From Inia geoffrensis (taxonomy: Eukaryota > Chordata > Mammalia > Artiodactyla > Iniidae): a DNA stretch of 64,000 nt. The stretch spans positions 38,660,408-38,724,407 of the forward strand of contig CM070904.1 of the NCBI GenBank assembly GCA_036417435.1, read 5' to 3'. The first letter of the stretch is position 1, and each line of letters begins with the position of its first letter. The notes beneath the pieces are model-generated. The model was not told the DNA's origin. It ran no database searches and saw only the letters and a list, made by a program, of their open reading frames with translations. The translations under genes were made by a program, and so were the position numbers. Below are positions 1 to 11,668 of this stretch, piece by piece.

Positions 1-2003
1 CAGTTTCCACAGAACTTCCACCCACTCATGAGCAGAAAATTCCAGAAACACGGGAAACCTGGACAGCCAGGTCGTCTTTCTCTGACAGAACATCTCACCA
101 TACACTTAACCAACATGAAAGTAGAAAGGGGCTCATGCCCCCCTCTCTAAATTAAAAGGTGACCATGGTCCTGTAGCCTCTCTCACTGGAGCAGCATTCA
201 GAGGCCTTTTAGCTAGACTTTTATGCCCCAGCGTGGAAAGTGAACATTTTAGTCCTGGCAGGAAAATCAAATAGCACAAGGATGCCGCACATAGAAAAGG
301 ACGATTTTAAAGTCTTTCTGGCAACAAAAAGGAATCAAATACAAGACAATCTCTTTCAACCCAGCCAGTGAAAGAGAATGGCAGCAGGGAAACATGAGGA
401 AAATTCTTTTCCCTGATCTGTTTCTCTTAGGCCAATGAAGGAATGCATCTGCAATCCTTGCACAGGTCTGTTGGATGATGGGCAAAAGCACTGAGCAGGA
501 GAGACACTCCTCAGGTTCCGCCGAGATCCATTCTCCTTTAACCCTTGCCATGAGAACCCCACTTCTGGTAGGACAGCAATATTATCCTGGTTCAGGCTGT
601 CCAATTCCCAGTGTCCTTTGCGACTAGAGGTGGCCAGGTGAACCAAAACCAGCCAATCAGGCATGAGCAGAGCACGCTCAGACCTTTTTCCCTCTTCTGT
701 CTGCCAGGCACGAGGGATGCCAAGCCTGAAGGTGAAACAACGATCCTATGAACATGACAATGAAACTCTCATACTACTAAGAATGGAGAAGCAAAAGCTA
801 GAAGGTCTGGGCTGCTGGCAGTATTCTGAACTGCCTTCCTCTGGATTCAGATGAGGAGAACAACCTCCCATTCAGCTACGTCACCCTAGTCAGGTTTTGT
901 ACAAGTCCTCCTAGGCTGCAGGAATTCTGCTGGAATCGCGGAGTTGGAGTTCTCTCTCGCTGTCATCAGTTAATGGCACTGCGGTATAAATAAGTGTGAA
1001 TGCTAAATCATCTAATTCTATTTAATTAGTAAATACTTCCATTTTCATTCCAATATATGTCAATTATTTTTATATTTTTGCCAATCACTGCAACTGTGCC
1101 AACTTCACACTAAGTTCTTAGAATCCAGCTCTGAGTTCATTCCAAAAGAGTGATTCTCCATAAATTAAATTCCATTTTCCCCTCTGGTACCATTTCCAAA
1201 GCTCATCTATGGAGAGACGGATGGAGAAAGGGAAGAAGCAAGAGTAAACGATCTTGTCTTCCCAACCTGCTGCAAACACATCCATGGTAAGAGGGGACCC
1301 CCTCTGGTGTCTGCAATTGGCAAGAGGCACAAACTGGGTTCCTGGCATCCTAGGAGAACACACGTGGTACACGGGCAGGGTCCGCCTTTGTATACAAGAC
1401 CAGCCCTGCTACCTCCACACCAGCTTTATTTCTTTTGTGGATTCTGGTGTGTTTAACAAGACAAACTCTCCATACTGTAAAGCACCATTAACTGGGTGCA
1501 TTTACTGGTCTCAAGGAATGGCAAAAAGTCCCACCTTCAAACTGCCCGGGTCCCACCGTCATCAGCCTTCAGGAACTTCCCCAGCCAACACCTGTAAATG
1601 TGGTACTTAGGGGAAATAAGAGGGAAAAAAGTTTCACTTTTAATTCCTCCAGTTATTTAAAGCCTGGGTTCAGCCCACGTACATGTGGTTTCCAACTCTT
1701 CTGAACTTCTTCCCTACAAATTCTTTCAAATGTTCTAATAATAAGATAGAAACCTGGAGAATTACTGACCCAATGTGATGAAGGTGGATAGGATTTTAAA
1801 TTACGTACATTTTAAACCTCCATAATGATGTTAATTATCCCCATTTGCTTAAACACTAAGAAAATGAAAACAATCTTACATCTCAGAACACCTCTTAGAA
1901 AAAGAATAAGTCACCGACTAAATTATAATTAAAATATCAGATTTGTAATACTCATTCAATTAATTAAAATAAGATTTTGGGTCATACTGTACTCTACCTT
2001 AGG
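1..2003. other. Unique sequence, no gene recognised
   Basis: About 2 kb with ordinary base composition. Short open frames (up to about 118 codons at 1254-1610) show no known domain and no repeat match that I recognise. An AT-rich stretch lies near 1000-1100. No promoter, exon or RNA gene can be supported. Confidence 0.6.
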
Positions 2004-2165
2004 CTTTCTCAACCTCAACATTATTGACATTTTGGACCGAATAATCATATGTTGGGTGCTGTCTTGGGCAACAAGGAAGTTTAGCAATATCCCCAGGTAG
2101 GGACTACCAAAAATGTCTCCAGATATTGCCAAATGTCCCCTGGGAAACAAAATCACCCCCTGGTA
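2004..2165 (-). mobile_element. hAT-Charlie type short DNA transposon (MER5-like) remnant
   Basis: The stretch runs from tttctcaacctcaacatt to aatgtcccctgggaaac. It matches, in reverse, a very common eutherian non-autonomous hAT element whose text I recall (motifs ttgacattttgg, aaaatgtctccagatattg, caaatgtcccctgg). The family is non-coding. The exact subfamily is not resolved. Confidence 0.75.
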
Positions 2166-2189
2166 CTGCTGCTCTACCAGAAGAGGATC

Positions 2190-2320
2190 TTTATCCACAC
2201 CCAGTTTACAGATGAGAAAACTGAAGCCCAGAAAGGCCAAGAGGCATGCTCCATGCCATAGAGCTGAATCAGAGGCCAAAACAGGGCACATGCCACGGGA
2301 GCTGCTCCTTGGTGCTTTGT
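2190..2320 (-). repeat. MIR SINE remnant
   Basis: Contains agtttacagatgagaaaact followed by gaagcccagaaagg and a diverged tail. This is the reverse complement of the MIR region around 'cctcagtttcctcatctgtaaa'. It is an ancient tRNA-derived mammalian SINE, strongly decayed. Confidence 0.6.
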
Positions 2321-2502
2321 GTTCCGTCACACTGAACTGGCTCGTGTTGGGGCTTACACTGAAGAGGACAATATTTTAAAACTTAAAATCAATGTTACCA
2401 AAGGCATATTTTGCAGAACTTAATAGTATATTAGGGATACTGAAATGAAAACCTGTTAAATTTCATGGCCAACCATATGACTTTTCTCCTATGCTCCCAT
2501 TC

Positions 2503-2800
2503 GGACTGATTCAAGAAATATTTATTAAGCATTTTTGAGGCATCTCCAACATTAGTTAAGCAGAGAAGAGTCCCTGCTTCAGTGCATTAGCAGTGCAGTG
2601 AACCGACAGTCGGACAAGTCCACCAGTCACCATGGCACAAGTTCCATAAGAACAAGCTCCCTAAGAAAGTTTCCAACAAAGCAATGTGGAGGCGTAGAAG
2701 GAAGAATACTCACATTAGTTTGAAAATCAAAGAAACACAGAAGAAAAAGCAACTGAGATGGGCTTTGCAAGATGGGAAAGGCATTCTAGGAAGAAGGAAT
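2503..2800. repeat. Possible L2 LINE remnant
   Basis: The motif tcaagaaatatttattaagc resembles the L2 3' region (caacaaatatttattgagc). It is followed by text compatible with 'aagagtccctgcttca'. Divergence is high, so this is a weak call. Confidence 0.35.
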
Positions 2801-3475
2801 AGCATAGAGGTGGGAAGTAAGGAACCACTTCTTAGGACCACTGAGCTGCCTAACTGCTAAGGAACCACTGAGCTCCTAGGCAGGACAGTGATACAAATGA
2901 TGCTGCACTTCCAGGAAATTATTTCACTATAACTGCATAAATAAATCAGGGAAGGGATGGGCTGGAATGCCAGCATCACCTACTGTGTTGAGAAGCCTTC
3001 TGTACCACGAGGCAGTCTGTCATTCCTGGCCCAGAACACTAAGGACAATTACAAAGAGGCTATTACCAGTGTAAGCAAAAGGTCTTGTGAGGGCTAGCCT
3101 GGGGCTGACGCGGCAGGTGTGGGACACACTGGGACAAACACACAAGGTGATGCAGACACAAGAAGCTCTGAGGGAAAAGGATAAAGAGAAACCTAGCCAT
3201 TACCTTTGGAATCTCAGTGAGTGGAAGAACAATACTGCCATGAACAGAAACCCTGGGGTCAGAGGCAGAACTGATCCTGGGGGAGAAAATGAGTTTGCAA
3301 TCTCAAGGGAACACGTGAGGGAAGCCCAACAGGACGTTAGAAAGAAGGGGGTGGAGGACCAGGACCAAGATTTAGTTCACGAAGAAGGTTCCAGGTTTGG
3401 AGTTTTCTAGAGAATGTCGGCTCTTCAAGCTTTAACCACGGATAAGTCCTTAAGAGAAGGGTGAGAAAGGAGAAT
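2801..3475. other. Unique sequence with a small local duplication
   Basis: No gene or clear repeat. The string ggaaccact occurs three times between 2821 and 2870, and accactgagct twice (2837 and 2863), suggesting a small diverged local duplication. An open frame at 3087-3410 (107 codons) has no recognisable domain. Confidence 0.45.
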
Positions 3476-3546
3476 CTCTTATTTTTGATTGAAGTGTAGT
3501 TGATTTACAATGCCATGTTAGTTCCAGGTATATAGCAGTGATTCAG

Positions 3547-3654
3547 TTATATATATACATACATATATAATATGTATAATATATATATGTATAATATATA
3601 TATAATATTTTATATATATATATAAGATCTAAGACAGACCTTAGGCCTTGATGC

Positions 3655-3701
<47 letters not shown>
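3547..3701. repeat. (TA)n/(CA)n microsatellite with an embedded 26 bp foreign block
   Basis: AT/TATA-rich tract ending in (TA)n(CA)n, located in the 3' UTR of the minus-strand L1. It is interrupted at 3632-3657 by agacagaccttaggccttg and following bases. That block also occurs about 1 kb downstream, in the MIR at 4616-4641. Confidence 0.85.
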
Positions 3702-4040
3702 CCTTTTTCTGATTCTTTTCCCTTGTAGGTTATTACAAAATATTGAGTATAGCTCCCTGTGCTATATAGGTCCTTGTTGGTTATCTATTTTATATATAGT
3801 AGTATGTATCTCTTAATACTAAGCTCCTAATTTATCCCTCCCCCTCCTTCCCCTTTGTTTTGCCTGTGAGTCTTTTTCTGTTTTGTAAATTGAGTTCATT
3901 TATCATTTTTTTTAGATTCCACATATAAGTGATACCGGATGATATTTGTCTTTCTCTGACTTACTTCCCTTAATATGATCATCTCTAGGTCCATCTGTGT
4001 TGCTGCAAATGGCATTATTTCATTCTTTTTTATGGCTGAG

Positions 4041-4042
<2 letters not shown>

Positions 4043-4085
<43 letters not shown>

Positions 4086-4115
4086 CACACACACATATAC
4101 ATATATATACATACA
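4043..4115. repeat. (TG)n microsatellite with CA/TA flank, inside L1
   Basis: About 40 nt of TG, then tatacacacacacatatac. TG next to CA makes the tract partly self-complementary. It replaces the short L1 segment that reads tattccattgtatatatgta in unexpanded copies. Confidence 0.9.
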
Positions 4116-4589
4116 CCACATCTTCTTTATCATTCATCTGTCAATGGACATTTAGATTGTTTCCATGTCTTGGCTACTGTAAATAGTGCTCTAATGAACA
4201 CTGGGGTGCATGTGTCTTTTCAAATTATAGTTTTCTCCAGATATATGCCCAGGAGTGGTATTGCTAGGCCATGTGGCAGCTCTATTTTTAGTTTTTTGAG
4301 GAGCCTCCATACTGTTCTCCATAGCGGCTACACCAATTTATACTCCCACCGACAGCATAGGAAGGTTCCTTTGAAAAAGAAGAATCTTAAAGGATGCCTA
4401 GGTTCAAGATGCAAAAGTAAGAGAAAGGGTAAGGGAAAGAAGCCGGGAAGGAATTTCTACCTCTAGATGGAAGAAGTAGGGGAGGCAACAGTAGGCAGAA
4501 GTTCAAATGCACCAGAAAGATGAAGTACGACAAGCTGGAACACAAGCCTGTGGGGCCTCCAGCTGAGTTTGGTTTTAATGAGGCAGGAG

Positions 4590-4820
4590 GTAAGAAGACA
4601 CTGCTCTCTGAAGTCAGACAGACCTTAGACCTTGATGCATAGCCCAGCTTTGGCCCTTGCCCATCATGCCCTGCGGCAAGTTACGGAATAGCTCTGCGCC
4701 TCCTCTTCCCCAGTAAAATGAAGATAACGCCATTCCCTACATGTGAGCTGCGGGAGGTTAAGCATGGAAAGCACTTAGCCCAGTGCCTGGTCCCTCATCA
4801 GCGGCAAGAGCTGTTCAACA
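4590..4820 (+). repeat. MIR SINE
   Basis: The MIR core is recognisable in order: the gcaagttac region (consensus 'ggcaagtcac'), cctcctcttccccagtaaaatgaagata, then aagcacttagcccagtgcctgg. It is an ancient mammalian tRNA-derived SINE. Positions 4616-4641 are near-identical to a block inserted in the microsatellite at 3632-3657. Confidence 0.75.
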
Positions 4821-5057
4821 CCTCCTCCTGCCCCTCGTCCACTGGCACCAAGAAGGCCAGTGAGTTAGTCCCCCCTCTGCAAGGACAGCCAGGGGAGGGA
4901 AGCGCTGAGAAGGGCAGGTCTGCGCTCTACCAGCCAGTGGTACCTGCTGTATGGTTGACTATATGTCGTGACCTGGACACAGGAGAAGAACCAACTAAGA
5001 AGAAAACACGATCGTGGGGTGGGGAGAGGGAATGGGCGACAAGTTAACATGATACAG

Positions 5058-5277
5058 CAGGGAATCAGCAAACTTTTCCTAAAAAGTGCCAGAGAGTCAC
5101 AATTTTAGGGTTTGAGGGCCACACAGTCTTTATCACAACTACTCAACTCTACCTTTGTACCAGGAAAGCAGCCACAGACAATCCATAAATGAATGGGTAT
5201 GGCTGTGTCCCAGTAAAGCTTTATTCACAGAAACAGGCTATGGCTGGCCTCTAGGCCATAGTTTGCTGACCCCGGTG
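5058..5277 (+). mobile_element. hAT-Charlie type DNA transposon, near full length
   Basis: Begins cagggaatcagcaaactttt and ends gtttgctgaccccggtg, imperfect inverted ends of the common eutherian hAT element with 'caggggtcggcaaac' termini. Internal motifs caactactcaactctacc and ggctgtgtcccagtaaagc fit. About 220 bp, the usual size. Non-coding. Same family as 19654-19858. It belongs to the MER5/MER20 group; the exact name is uncertain. Confidence 0.85.
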
Positions 5278-6764
5278 ATAAAAGATGGCAAACGTTTTTA
5301 AACCTCTAACTCCAGCTGCTAGGTTTAGAGAAGGTAACAGATATCAGAAATATATAGTGAGACAGGTAAGTTCAAATTTTAAAGTAGCCGGGCCAGCAGA
5401 ATTCCAAGTGTGACAACTGGCTTCACAAATTTAGTGTTTCTTTGTTCTTGGGGAAGACAAAAAGATTGGCTGAAAAACATGAAAAGCTCTCACAGAAAAT
5501 AATAAGTTAGAGAAACACATAAGTACAAACATTTATGAAAGCCCATCTACATTGCACATTGAGAGAATTACAGTCTCCAATTCCTTGCTAAGCTTCCTGG
5601 GCTGATCTGGAAAATATAAATACTACCACCTTATTTCCTGGTGACAGGGACTTGCACTCACTGCTCGGTGGAGGGCTCTTCCAGCCCTTAGTTCAGTGCA
5701 TCCCTGAGCCTCCCCCGTCCCCCCACCTACACTCTAGAAGTGCCTTTGCTAATGTCCTTTGCTAAAGGAGAATTCACTTCAGCCCTCTCCATCCCTTTCT
5801 CATCACCCATCAGTTCAGGTACCCTCTGAGGCAACTCAAGAGTGACAAAATCTTCCAAAAAAGACGTCAAGGCCGTTGCACTGAGGAATATTACTCTACG
5901 TAGAAGGGCCAAACCAAGCATTCAACACTGCAAGACACCTGGGAAATCTCATCACATGGCAGAGGGAATATGAAGATGAATTACTCTGGCCTTCTCAGCA
6001 TGTCCTTAGCAGGGGAGATGAGACAAGGAAAAAAAAAAAAAAAGATAAATGTGGGAAAGAAAGAGATAAATGTGAAAACCCAGATACATAAAAGGCTCAG
6101 AGCTTCAGAGAGCAGAGCGTGATAACCTACAGTCAGGAGTGAGGAGAGATGAAGATCTCAGCCCACCTTGAAGGGTGGATAGGGTCTGCAAAGGCAGAGA
6201 TTAGGAAGGGTTTTCCAGGTGGAAAAGACCAAGAGGGAACAGGCACACACTTAGGTCAGCAGGGGCCAAAGAAAGGACACCTTGTGTTGACATTCAGGGG
6301 GGAGAGAAGAGATTGGTTGTGCCAGTTGTTAAGACTCCCCAAACCTCCATATCAGAAGCTATCTGGCTGCCACCCTGGCCCACCCGCTCCTGCCTTAGGC
6401 AACTCTGCCAGCATCACCCTGGCCACCCAAGCTGTCCTCCTCCCCAGTCCTCCATGGACTTCTCACATGTCCCCACAATTCAGTTACTAAACTGAGAACA
6501 TGCTGCAGTAAGATCCGGTGTCCAGCGCCCATTCTGTTAGGGCCGTGCCCACGCCACACCCACCAGACCAGGAGTGAGAGGTCTGTGCCTTTCTTCACCA
6601 GGCTCAGGCTGGCTAACGAAAAGGAAAGGAATAAAAACGAGGCTGGCAACACCCACTGCACCATATCTAAAGGCGTTTTCATAGAAAGCTGGTTCAGAAA
6701 TTCAGACTTGCTTGTCTAGTCCATAAGAAGTGCCTACAAGGTTTTGTTTATTTATTAACTAAGT
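5278..6764. other. Unique sequence, no gene recognised
   Basis: Includes a short poly(A) run near 6031-6045. Open frames at 6149-6490 and 6395-6682 overlap on opposite strands and show no domain. Nothing else can be supported. Confidence 0.5.
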
Positions 6765-7240
6765 TTTCTTTACGAAAAATGTAATACATACACACAACCA
6801 AAAAATAAACTGTACAAAACAGTGTTGGGTAATCTTCCACAAATATTTTATGAATGTTCAAGAGTGTGTATAAACTCATCCTGCTTTTCTTTTTTTAACA
6901 CAAACAGAAATATATTAATATATACACTATAATGTTCCTCACCCTTTTTTTCAACTGACCAATGTATCTTGGAGTTTGTTACATGTCAGCAAATATTATT
7001 ATTTCATTATTGTTAATCACCGCAAGGTATCCTATTTGCTATATGGCTCTACCTTTATTAATTTAAGCAGTGATCTACTGAAAGAGGTTATTACCCACCT
7101 TTGCTGTTACAAACATGACAACCAACACCATGGAGTGTCAGTCTTTACGTGCACACATCTATGTAAATTCACGAGAGATATTCTAGCAGAGGTGGAAATG
7201 CTGGGTCAAAGAGCGTGTATGGACCACTCTAGGTTCCTAA
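6765..7240 (-). mobile_element. Old L1 3' region remnant
   Basis: Motifs tttaagcagtgatctactg, gaggtggaaatgctgggtcaaagag and surrounding text match, with decay, the reverse of the L1M 3' region ('attgctgggtcaaaggg', 'aaccagtcccctattgatg'). No frame survives. Confidence 0.5.
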
Positions 7241-7439
7241 GTGAGTGGGAGAGACAAGAAAACAAAGGGGGACAAGAATAGAGGCATTTGTGTGTCAAGG
7301 TGGGAAATCTGGACAGAAGAGAAAAAATGATTCAGGGAAGGGAGATGATGGAGAAAACTACCTGGGAGGCGGTAGTGATATACAGGTGAGAGGACCTGAC
7401 TGAGGGCAAGGAGAGAAGGAAAGGAGGGATGTAATGTGC

Positions 7440-7690
7440 AATATGATAAATATAATTAACACTGCTGTTTTATATATGAAAGGTGTTAAGACAGCAAATC
7501 CTTAGAGTTCTCATCACAGAAAAATAAAATTTTTTTTCTATTTAAGTTTGCACCTATATGAGATGATGGATGTTCACTACACTTACTGTGGTAATCACTT
7601 CACGATGTATGTAAATCAAATCATTAATCCACACACCTTAAACTTATACAGTGCTGTCTGTCAATTATACCTCAATAAAACTGGAATTTT
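7440..7690 (+). mobile_element. L1M 3' end
   Basis: The terminal text caccttaaacttatacagtg, ctgtcaattatacctcaata and aaactgg is the typical 3' end of older eutherian L1 (L1MA/L1MB type). It is 5' truncated and non-coding. Confidence 0.75.
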
Positions 7691-10136
7691 AAAAAGAATG
7701 TGTAACCAAAAATTGTAAAGGAAAAAGTATTTCAGGCAGTTAACAAAGATGAAATGCTATATTTTGGGATTTTGTGATGTTTGTCTGCTTCTAAAAATTT
7801 CTAATTTGTTGTGATTTTTTTCTCATTCTAAATAAATACTCACATGTATTAAAAAAATTTTTTAAAAAAAGAAGAAGAGAGGGAAAGGGATTTCAGGACC
7901 AATGCAGGAGGACATGGGTACCAAACAAAACCCTCCGTGTGGGGACCACTGTCCTACATGAAGGAGACATGGTGATATGGAGACTCTATGGCACGACCAG
8001 GTGGACTTTATTAACTGTGGCTGGAAATGTCTCACCAAGCTCAGGAGAGGAGAGAGGAATGGCAACAGGGATTTAGGCCACCCTTAGAGGTGGCTGGGAT
8101 CAGACAGATCCACCCGGGGAGAGAAGGGCACAGAGTGCCCAGTACCACCTCTCTTGGATCACCAACATTTAGGAAGCCGGGACGAGGCAATCAGACAGAG
8201 AAAGCAAGGACGAAAAGTGTCATGGTGTGCCATGAAAGCCAACAGGGGGGCGGGTCAAGTAGAAAGCAGCCCGGACGGAGAGAGAGAAGCCCACAGCAGA
8301 GGAGTAAAGGGATGACCTGGCATCCTGGCCCAGGCTTCAATACAAATGGGAGACACCAAAGGAACGCAAGGAAGCAAGGCAGAAGCTGCATTCAACCAAG
8401 CTGGCCCTGAGCAGAATGGACCCAGGGTTCAAGAGGAGCAGTAAAGTGAGATTTTTCTTAGGAAAAGAGGAAGAGAGTTCAGAGTTCACAAGCCAAAGAG
8501 AAGGTTTTCAGTGAAAAGAGCAGAGAGCTGAAGAAAAGACCGAGGAGGTAACTGACATGCAAAATCTCAGGACTATTGGCCCCAGATGCCTCATTATCAT
8601 GACTGACAAGAGAGTCCCATCATCTGACAATCAGCCCACTGTCACACTGCTTAAACGCTGCCACGGTTCCTTTTATTTTTGGTTCCTGGTTCCAGTTCCA
8701 ATTTCCCATTTTCTGGTAGCCTTTGCTTCCATTGGAGATGCTGTGAGCGGCTAACCCCCAGTGGTGTTTCTCCATCAAGAGAAGCTTCTAAGAGGCTCAC
8801 AGCAAAATGTCACTGACACAAGCTGCCATCTGAATGTGCCATATTTGTGTATAATCTTGTCCACGCAGGACTCTTTTTGTCTAGTTATAGCAAACCGTCT
8901 GCGAAATCTGAAATAAAGATCTAGAAAATGTCACAAAAACAAGCAGCAATGCAAAAGATGGCATACGACTCTTCTCAAGGCTTAGGGTATTAGATACTTT
9001 CCAAACTACTGTTGGAAATGAAAGGAAACTTATTTTTTCTGAATATGCCCCATATCTCCCAGGGAAGGAAAACATGAACGTCTCTTTGATTCATTCCTTT
9101 ACTATCAAGTCAGTAACATCATTAAATTCAGCAAATTACTTCTTTTGGATATTTAATCATCTTCTTACTTCTCTCACAAATAGTGCCTACAATTCAAATT
9201 TCATTAAAAGAACCAGTTTTCCCAGGTTGTAGTTTATCTAAGAATTTGGGTCTCTTTACTGACACTTCTATTTATTAGTAATATAGCTTCCATTTTTAAA
9301 GTACCAGTTCTGCAACCAGTACTTAGGCAAAGGTTAAAACTCAAGTCAGTAAAATGGGACATGAAATGCAAAATCCAAAGGTGAAATTATAAATAGACCC
9401 AAAGGCAGAAAAAGGAAGGATGAACAATTCTTTCAGAAAATTGGGTACAGATGGCAGAGCTTAAGGACCAGCACCCCCTCCCTTCAATAATACCTAACAA
9501 AATGATGAAAAACAGAAGCCCCAAAAGGCAATGAAAGAGAAAAAGAGAAAAGAAAAAATAAATAAAAAGAAAATGGATAAATTCTCAAAAAAGAAGCATA
9601 CTGTTTGGTTTCAGTATGGTGACATATTGAAAATTCTTACCAACACCGATCAGTTTAGAGAGAAGCAAGATGAAGAAAATGGATAACAGCCTAGAAGTAT
9701 CAAGCAAAATGGCATTAGCAGGGATGAGTTGTAAACATCACTGTAGTATCTCTAGATCTTAGTGGAAGTCAGGGAAACTGCCAGAGCTTGTTATTTGAGA
9801 AGTTCCATGTGAACTGGGAAAATGCTTCCAAGCCTGAGTATACCCCGGCCTCATGGGAACAAACATAGCCCTAACTCTGATGGGGTAAACCTGGCTTAAG
9901 ACCTTTAACCAAAGCTCAGAAAAGAAAGCACAGCTTAGTTCATTCAAAAAGGTTGCAACCAGCTTTAGCCAAGCTCCATCCCTAATCCCTTCTGCCTACC
10001 ATGCATCTTCAGGGCACAGAAAACTTGAAGACAATACTCAGTGTCCTCAAAAAAGACGACAAGCAAGTGTCATTTACAATGGAAAGGATGTCCTGAAGAA
10101 ATCAGCTTCAGTTTATTAAAACAAAAAATAGGTCTA
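7691..10136. other. Unique sequence, no gene recognised
   Basis: About 2.4 kb. The first 170 bp are AT-rich. The region 8027-8410 has open frames on both strands (127 and 66 codons), but with low-complexity Arg/Gln/Pro-rich content and no known domain. An A-rich stretch lies at 9535-9600. Confidence 0.45.
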
Positions 10137-10334
10137 TGCATTTCCCTGGTAGTCCTGTGGTTAAGACTCCGTGCTCCCAATGCAGGGGGTCTGGATTAGG
10201 TCACTGGTCAGGGAACTAGATCCCACGTGCTGCAACTAAAAGATCCCTCATGCTGCATGTTGCAGTGAAGATCCCACTTGCCACAACTAAGACCCAGTGC
10301 AGCCAAATAAATAAATAAATATTTAGAAAAACAA
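10137..10334 (+). mobile_element. CHR-type SINE, diverged
   Basis: Head tttccctggtagtcctgtgg, tRNA-like body, tail gacccagtgcagccaaataaa. The direct repeat aacaaaaaataggtcta on both sides (10120-10136 and 10336-10352) is the target-site duplication. About 200 bp, so part of the long body is missing. Confidence 0.85.
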
Positions 10335-10536
10335 AAACAAAAAATAGGTCTAGATAGACTTACCCACGTTAAGCCAAGTGATACAGCAAACAGCAAGCAA
10401 ATGTGCAAATACACTACAAACTTGAAAAAGAGAGCTTCATAGCGTTGTTTAGAAAGATTATGAAGGGCACAGTCAGAAAGAAAAAAAAAAAAAAAAAAAA
10501 ACTGGAAAAACCAAAGGAAATTGCCCCGAGTGCAAA

Positions 10537-11000
10537 CGCTCAGTAGTAATCAAAACTGATATAAGGATAGTTAAATAAACAATGGCACAGAACATAAAGT
10601 ACAAAAATAGACCCACACATATACGGTCAGCTGATTCTCAGCAGAGGTGCTGAGGTATTCCAAGGGCAAACGGCAAATCATTTTAACAAATGCTGCTGGA
10701 ATAAATGAATATGCAATTGAAGGAGAAAAATGGACTCTTGACTTCTACCTCACACCATACATAAAAATTAACTTGAAATAGACTGTAGACATAAACATAA
10801 AGGTTACTATAAAACTCCTAGATGAAAACATGAGAAAATACCTTTGCAAAGTGAACATAGGCAAAGATTTCTTAAATGTAACACAGAAAGCAGTATCATT
10901 TTAAAAACTGAGAAATTAAATTTTAAAACTTCTGTTCAGAAAAAGATATGATCAAGAAAATTAAGAAAATAAAAAGGCAAGCAGCAGACTGAGGGAGAAA
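10537..11000 (+). mobile_element. Old L1 ORF2 C-terminal fragment
   Basis: The order aatagacccacacatatacgg, aaatgctgctggaataa, acttctacctcacaccatac and aactcctagatgaaaacat is the old L1 ORF2 segment that precedes the cysteine-rich end. Many stops. Its right edge is a TG repeat. The same segment of another old L1 appears at about 14500-14750. Confidence 0.7.
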
Positions 11001-11007
11001 ATATGGT

Positions 11008-11017
11008 GTATGTGTGT

Positions 11018-11058
<41 letters not shown>
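11008..11058. repeat. (TG)n microsatellite
   Basis: About 50 nt of TG dinucleotides with two TA interruptions, adjoining the old L1 fragment. Confidence 0.9.
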
Positions 11059-11059
<1 letters not shown>

Positions 11060-11320
11060 TATATGGTGTATATGTATATATGAATGAAACTACTAAAAAT
11101 ATATAGAGAGATATATCATCAAAAACACAGTAGTTAAATTAAAATGGAATACTAAAGATTATTCAAATAACTCAAAAACAGCAGAAAAGAAGAAATACAG
11201 GAACAAAAAGCAGAGGGAACAAACAGAAAACAAATAATCAAATGGTATGCTTAAAGGAAAGTATATCAATAATTACCTTAAAAGTGAATGGTCTGAACAC
11301 CAATCAAAAAACATAAACAG

Positions 11321-11531
11321 GGCTTCCCTGGTGGCGCAGTGGTTGAGAGTCCGCCTGCCGATGCAGGGGAAGCGGGTTCGTGCCCCGGTCCGGGAGGATC
11401 CCACGTGTCGCGGAGCGGCTGGGCCCGTGAGCCATGGCCGCTGAGCCTGCGCGTCCGGAGCCTGTGCTCCGCAACGGGAGAGGCCACAACAGTGAGAGGC
11501 CCGCGTACCACAAAAAAAAAAAAAAAAAAAA
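11321..11531 (+). mobile_element. Compact CHR SINE
   Basis: Near-consensus copy: head gggcttccctggtggcgcag, B-box ggttcgtgccccggtcc, body to agaggcccgcgtaccac, then an A tail. A second SINE is inserted at the end of this tail. Confidence 0.93.
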
Positions 11532-11540
11532 GTTAAAAGT

Positions 11541-11668
11541 GGGACTTCCCTGGTGGTCCAGTGGTTAAGACACCAAGCTTCCAATACAGGGGGTGTGGGT
11601 TTGATCCCTGGTAGGGGAACTAAGATCCCACATGCTGTGCGGTACAGCCAAAATAATAATAATAATAA
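11541..11668 (+). mobile_element. Minimal CHR-type SINE
   Basis: About 125 bp from gggacttccctggtggtcc to an (AAT)n tail. The flanking repeat aagttaaaag (about 11530-11539 and 11667-11676) suggests insertion into or beside the A tail of the preceding SINE. Confidence 0.85.

Larger units (their letters stand above)
3476..4372 (-). mobile_element. L1 3' end (ORF2 tail and 3' UTR), minus strand, 5' truncated
   Basis: Read in reverse, this is the last part of L1 ORF2 and the 3' UTR. Motifs include ttatggctgagtag (reverse of 'actcagccataaa'), gtccatctgtgttgctgcaa, and tttctccagatatatgccc (reverse of the 'gggcatatat' region). The plus-strand left end, ttgaagtgtagttgattta, is the usual artiodactyl L1 3' end. 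Two microsatellites interrupt it, at 3547-3701 and 4043-4115. There is no intact frame. The same subfamily recurs at 31340-31850 (plus) and 56655-57366 (minus). Confidence 0.85.

Noticed and set aside
10137..10334. tRNA gene suggested by A-box and B-box in SINE heads
   Set aside because: The tRNA-like part is only a diverged promoter region fused to a SINE body; no complete cloverleaf is present.
11273..11584. Long open frames on both strands of compact SINEs (also at 25655, 27799, 34025, 40005, 42629 and others)
   Set aside because: The same peptides (for example [20 protein letters not shown]) recur in every compact SINE. They follow from its GC-rich body lacking stops, not from a gene.
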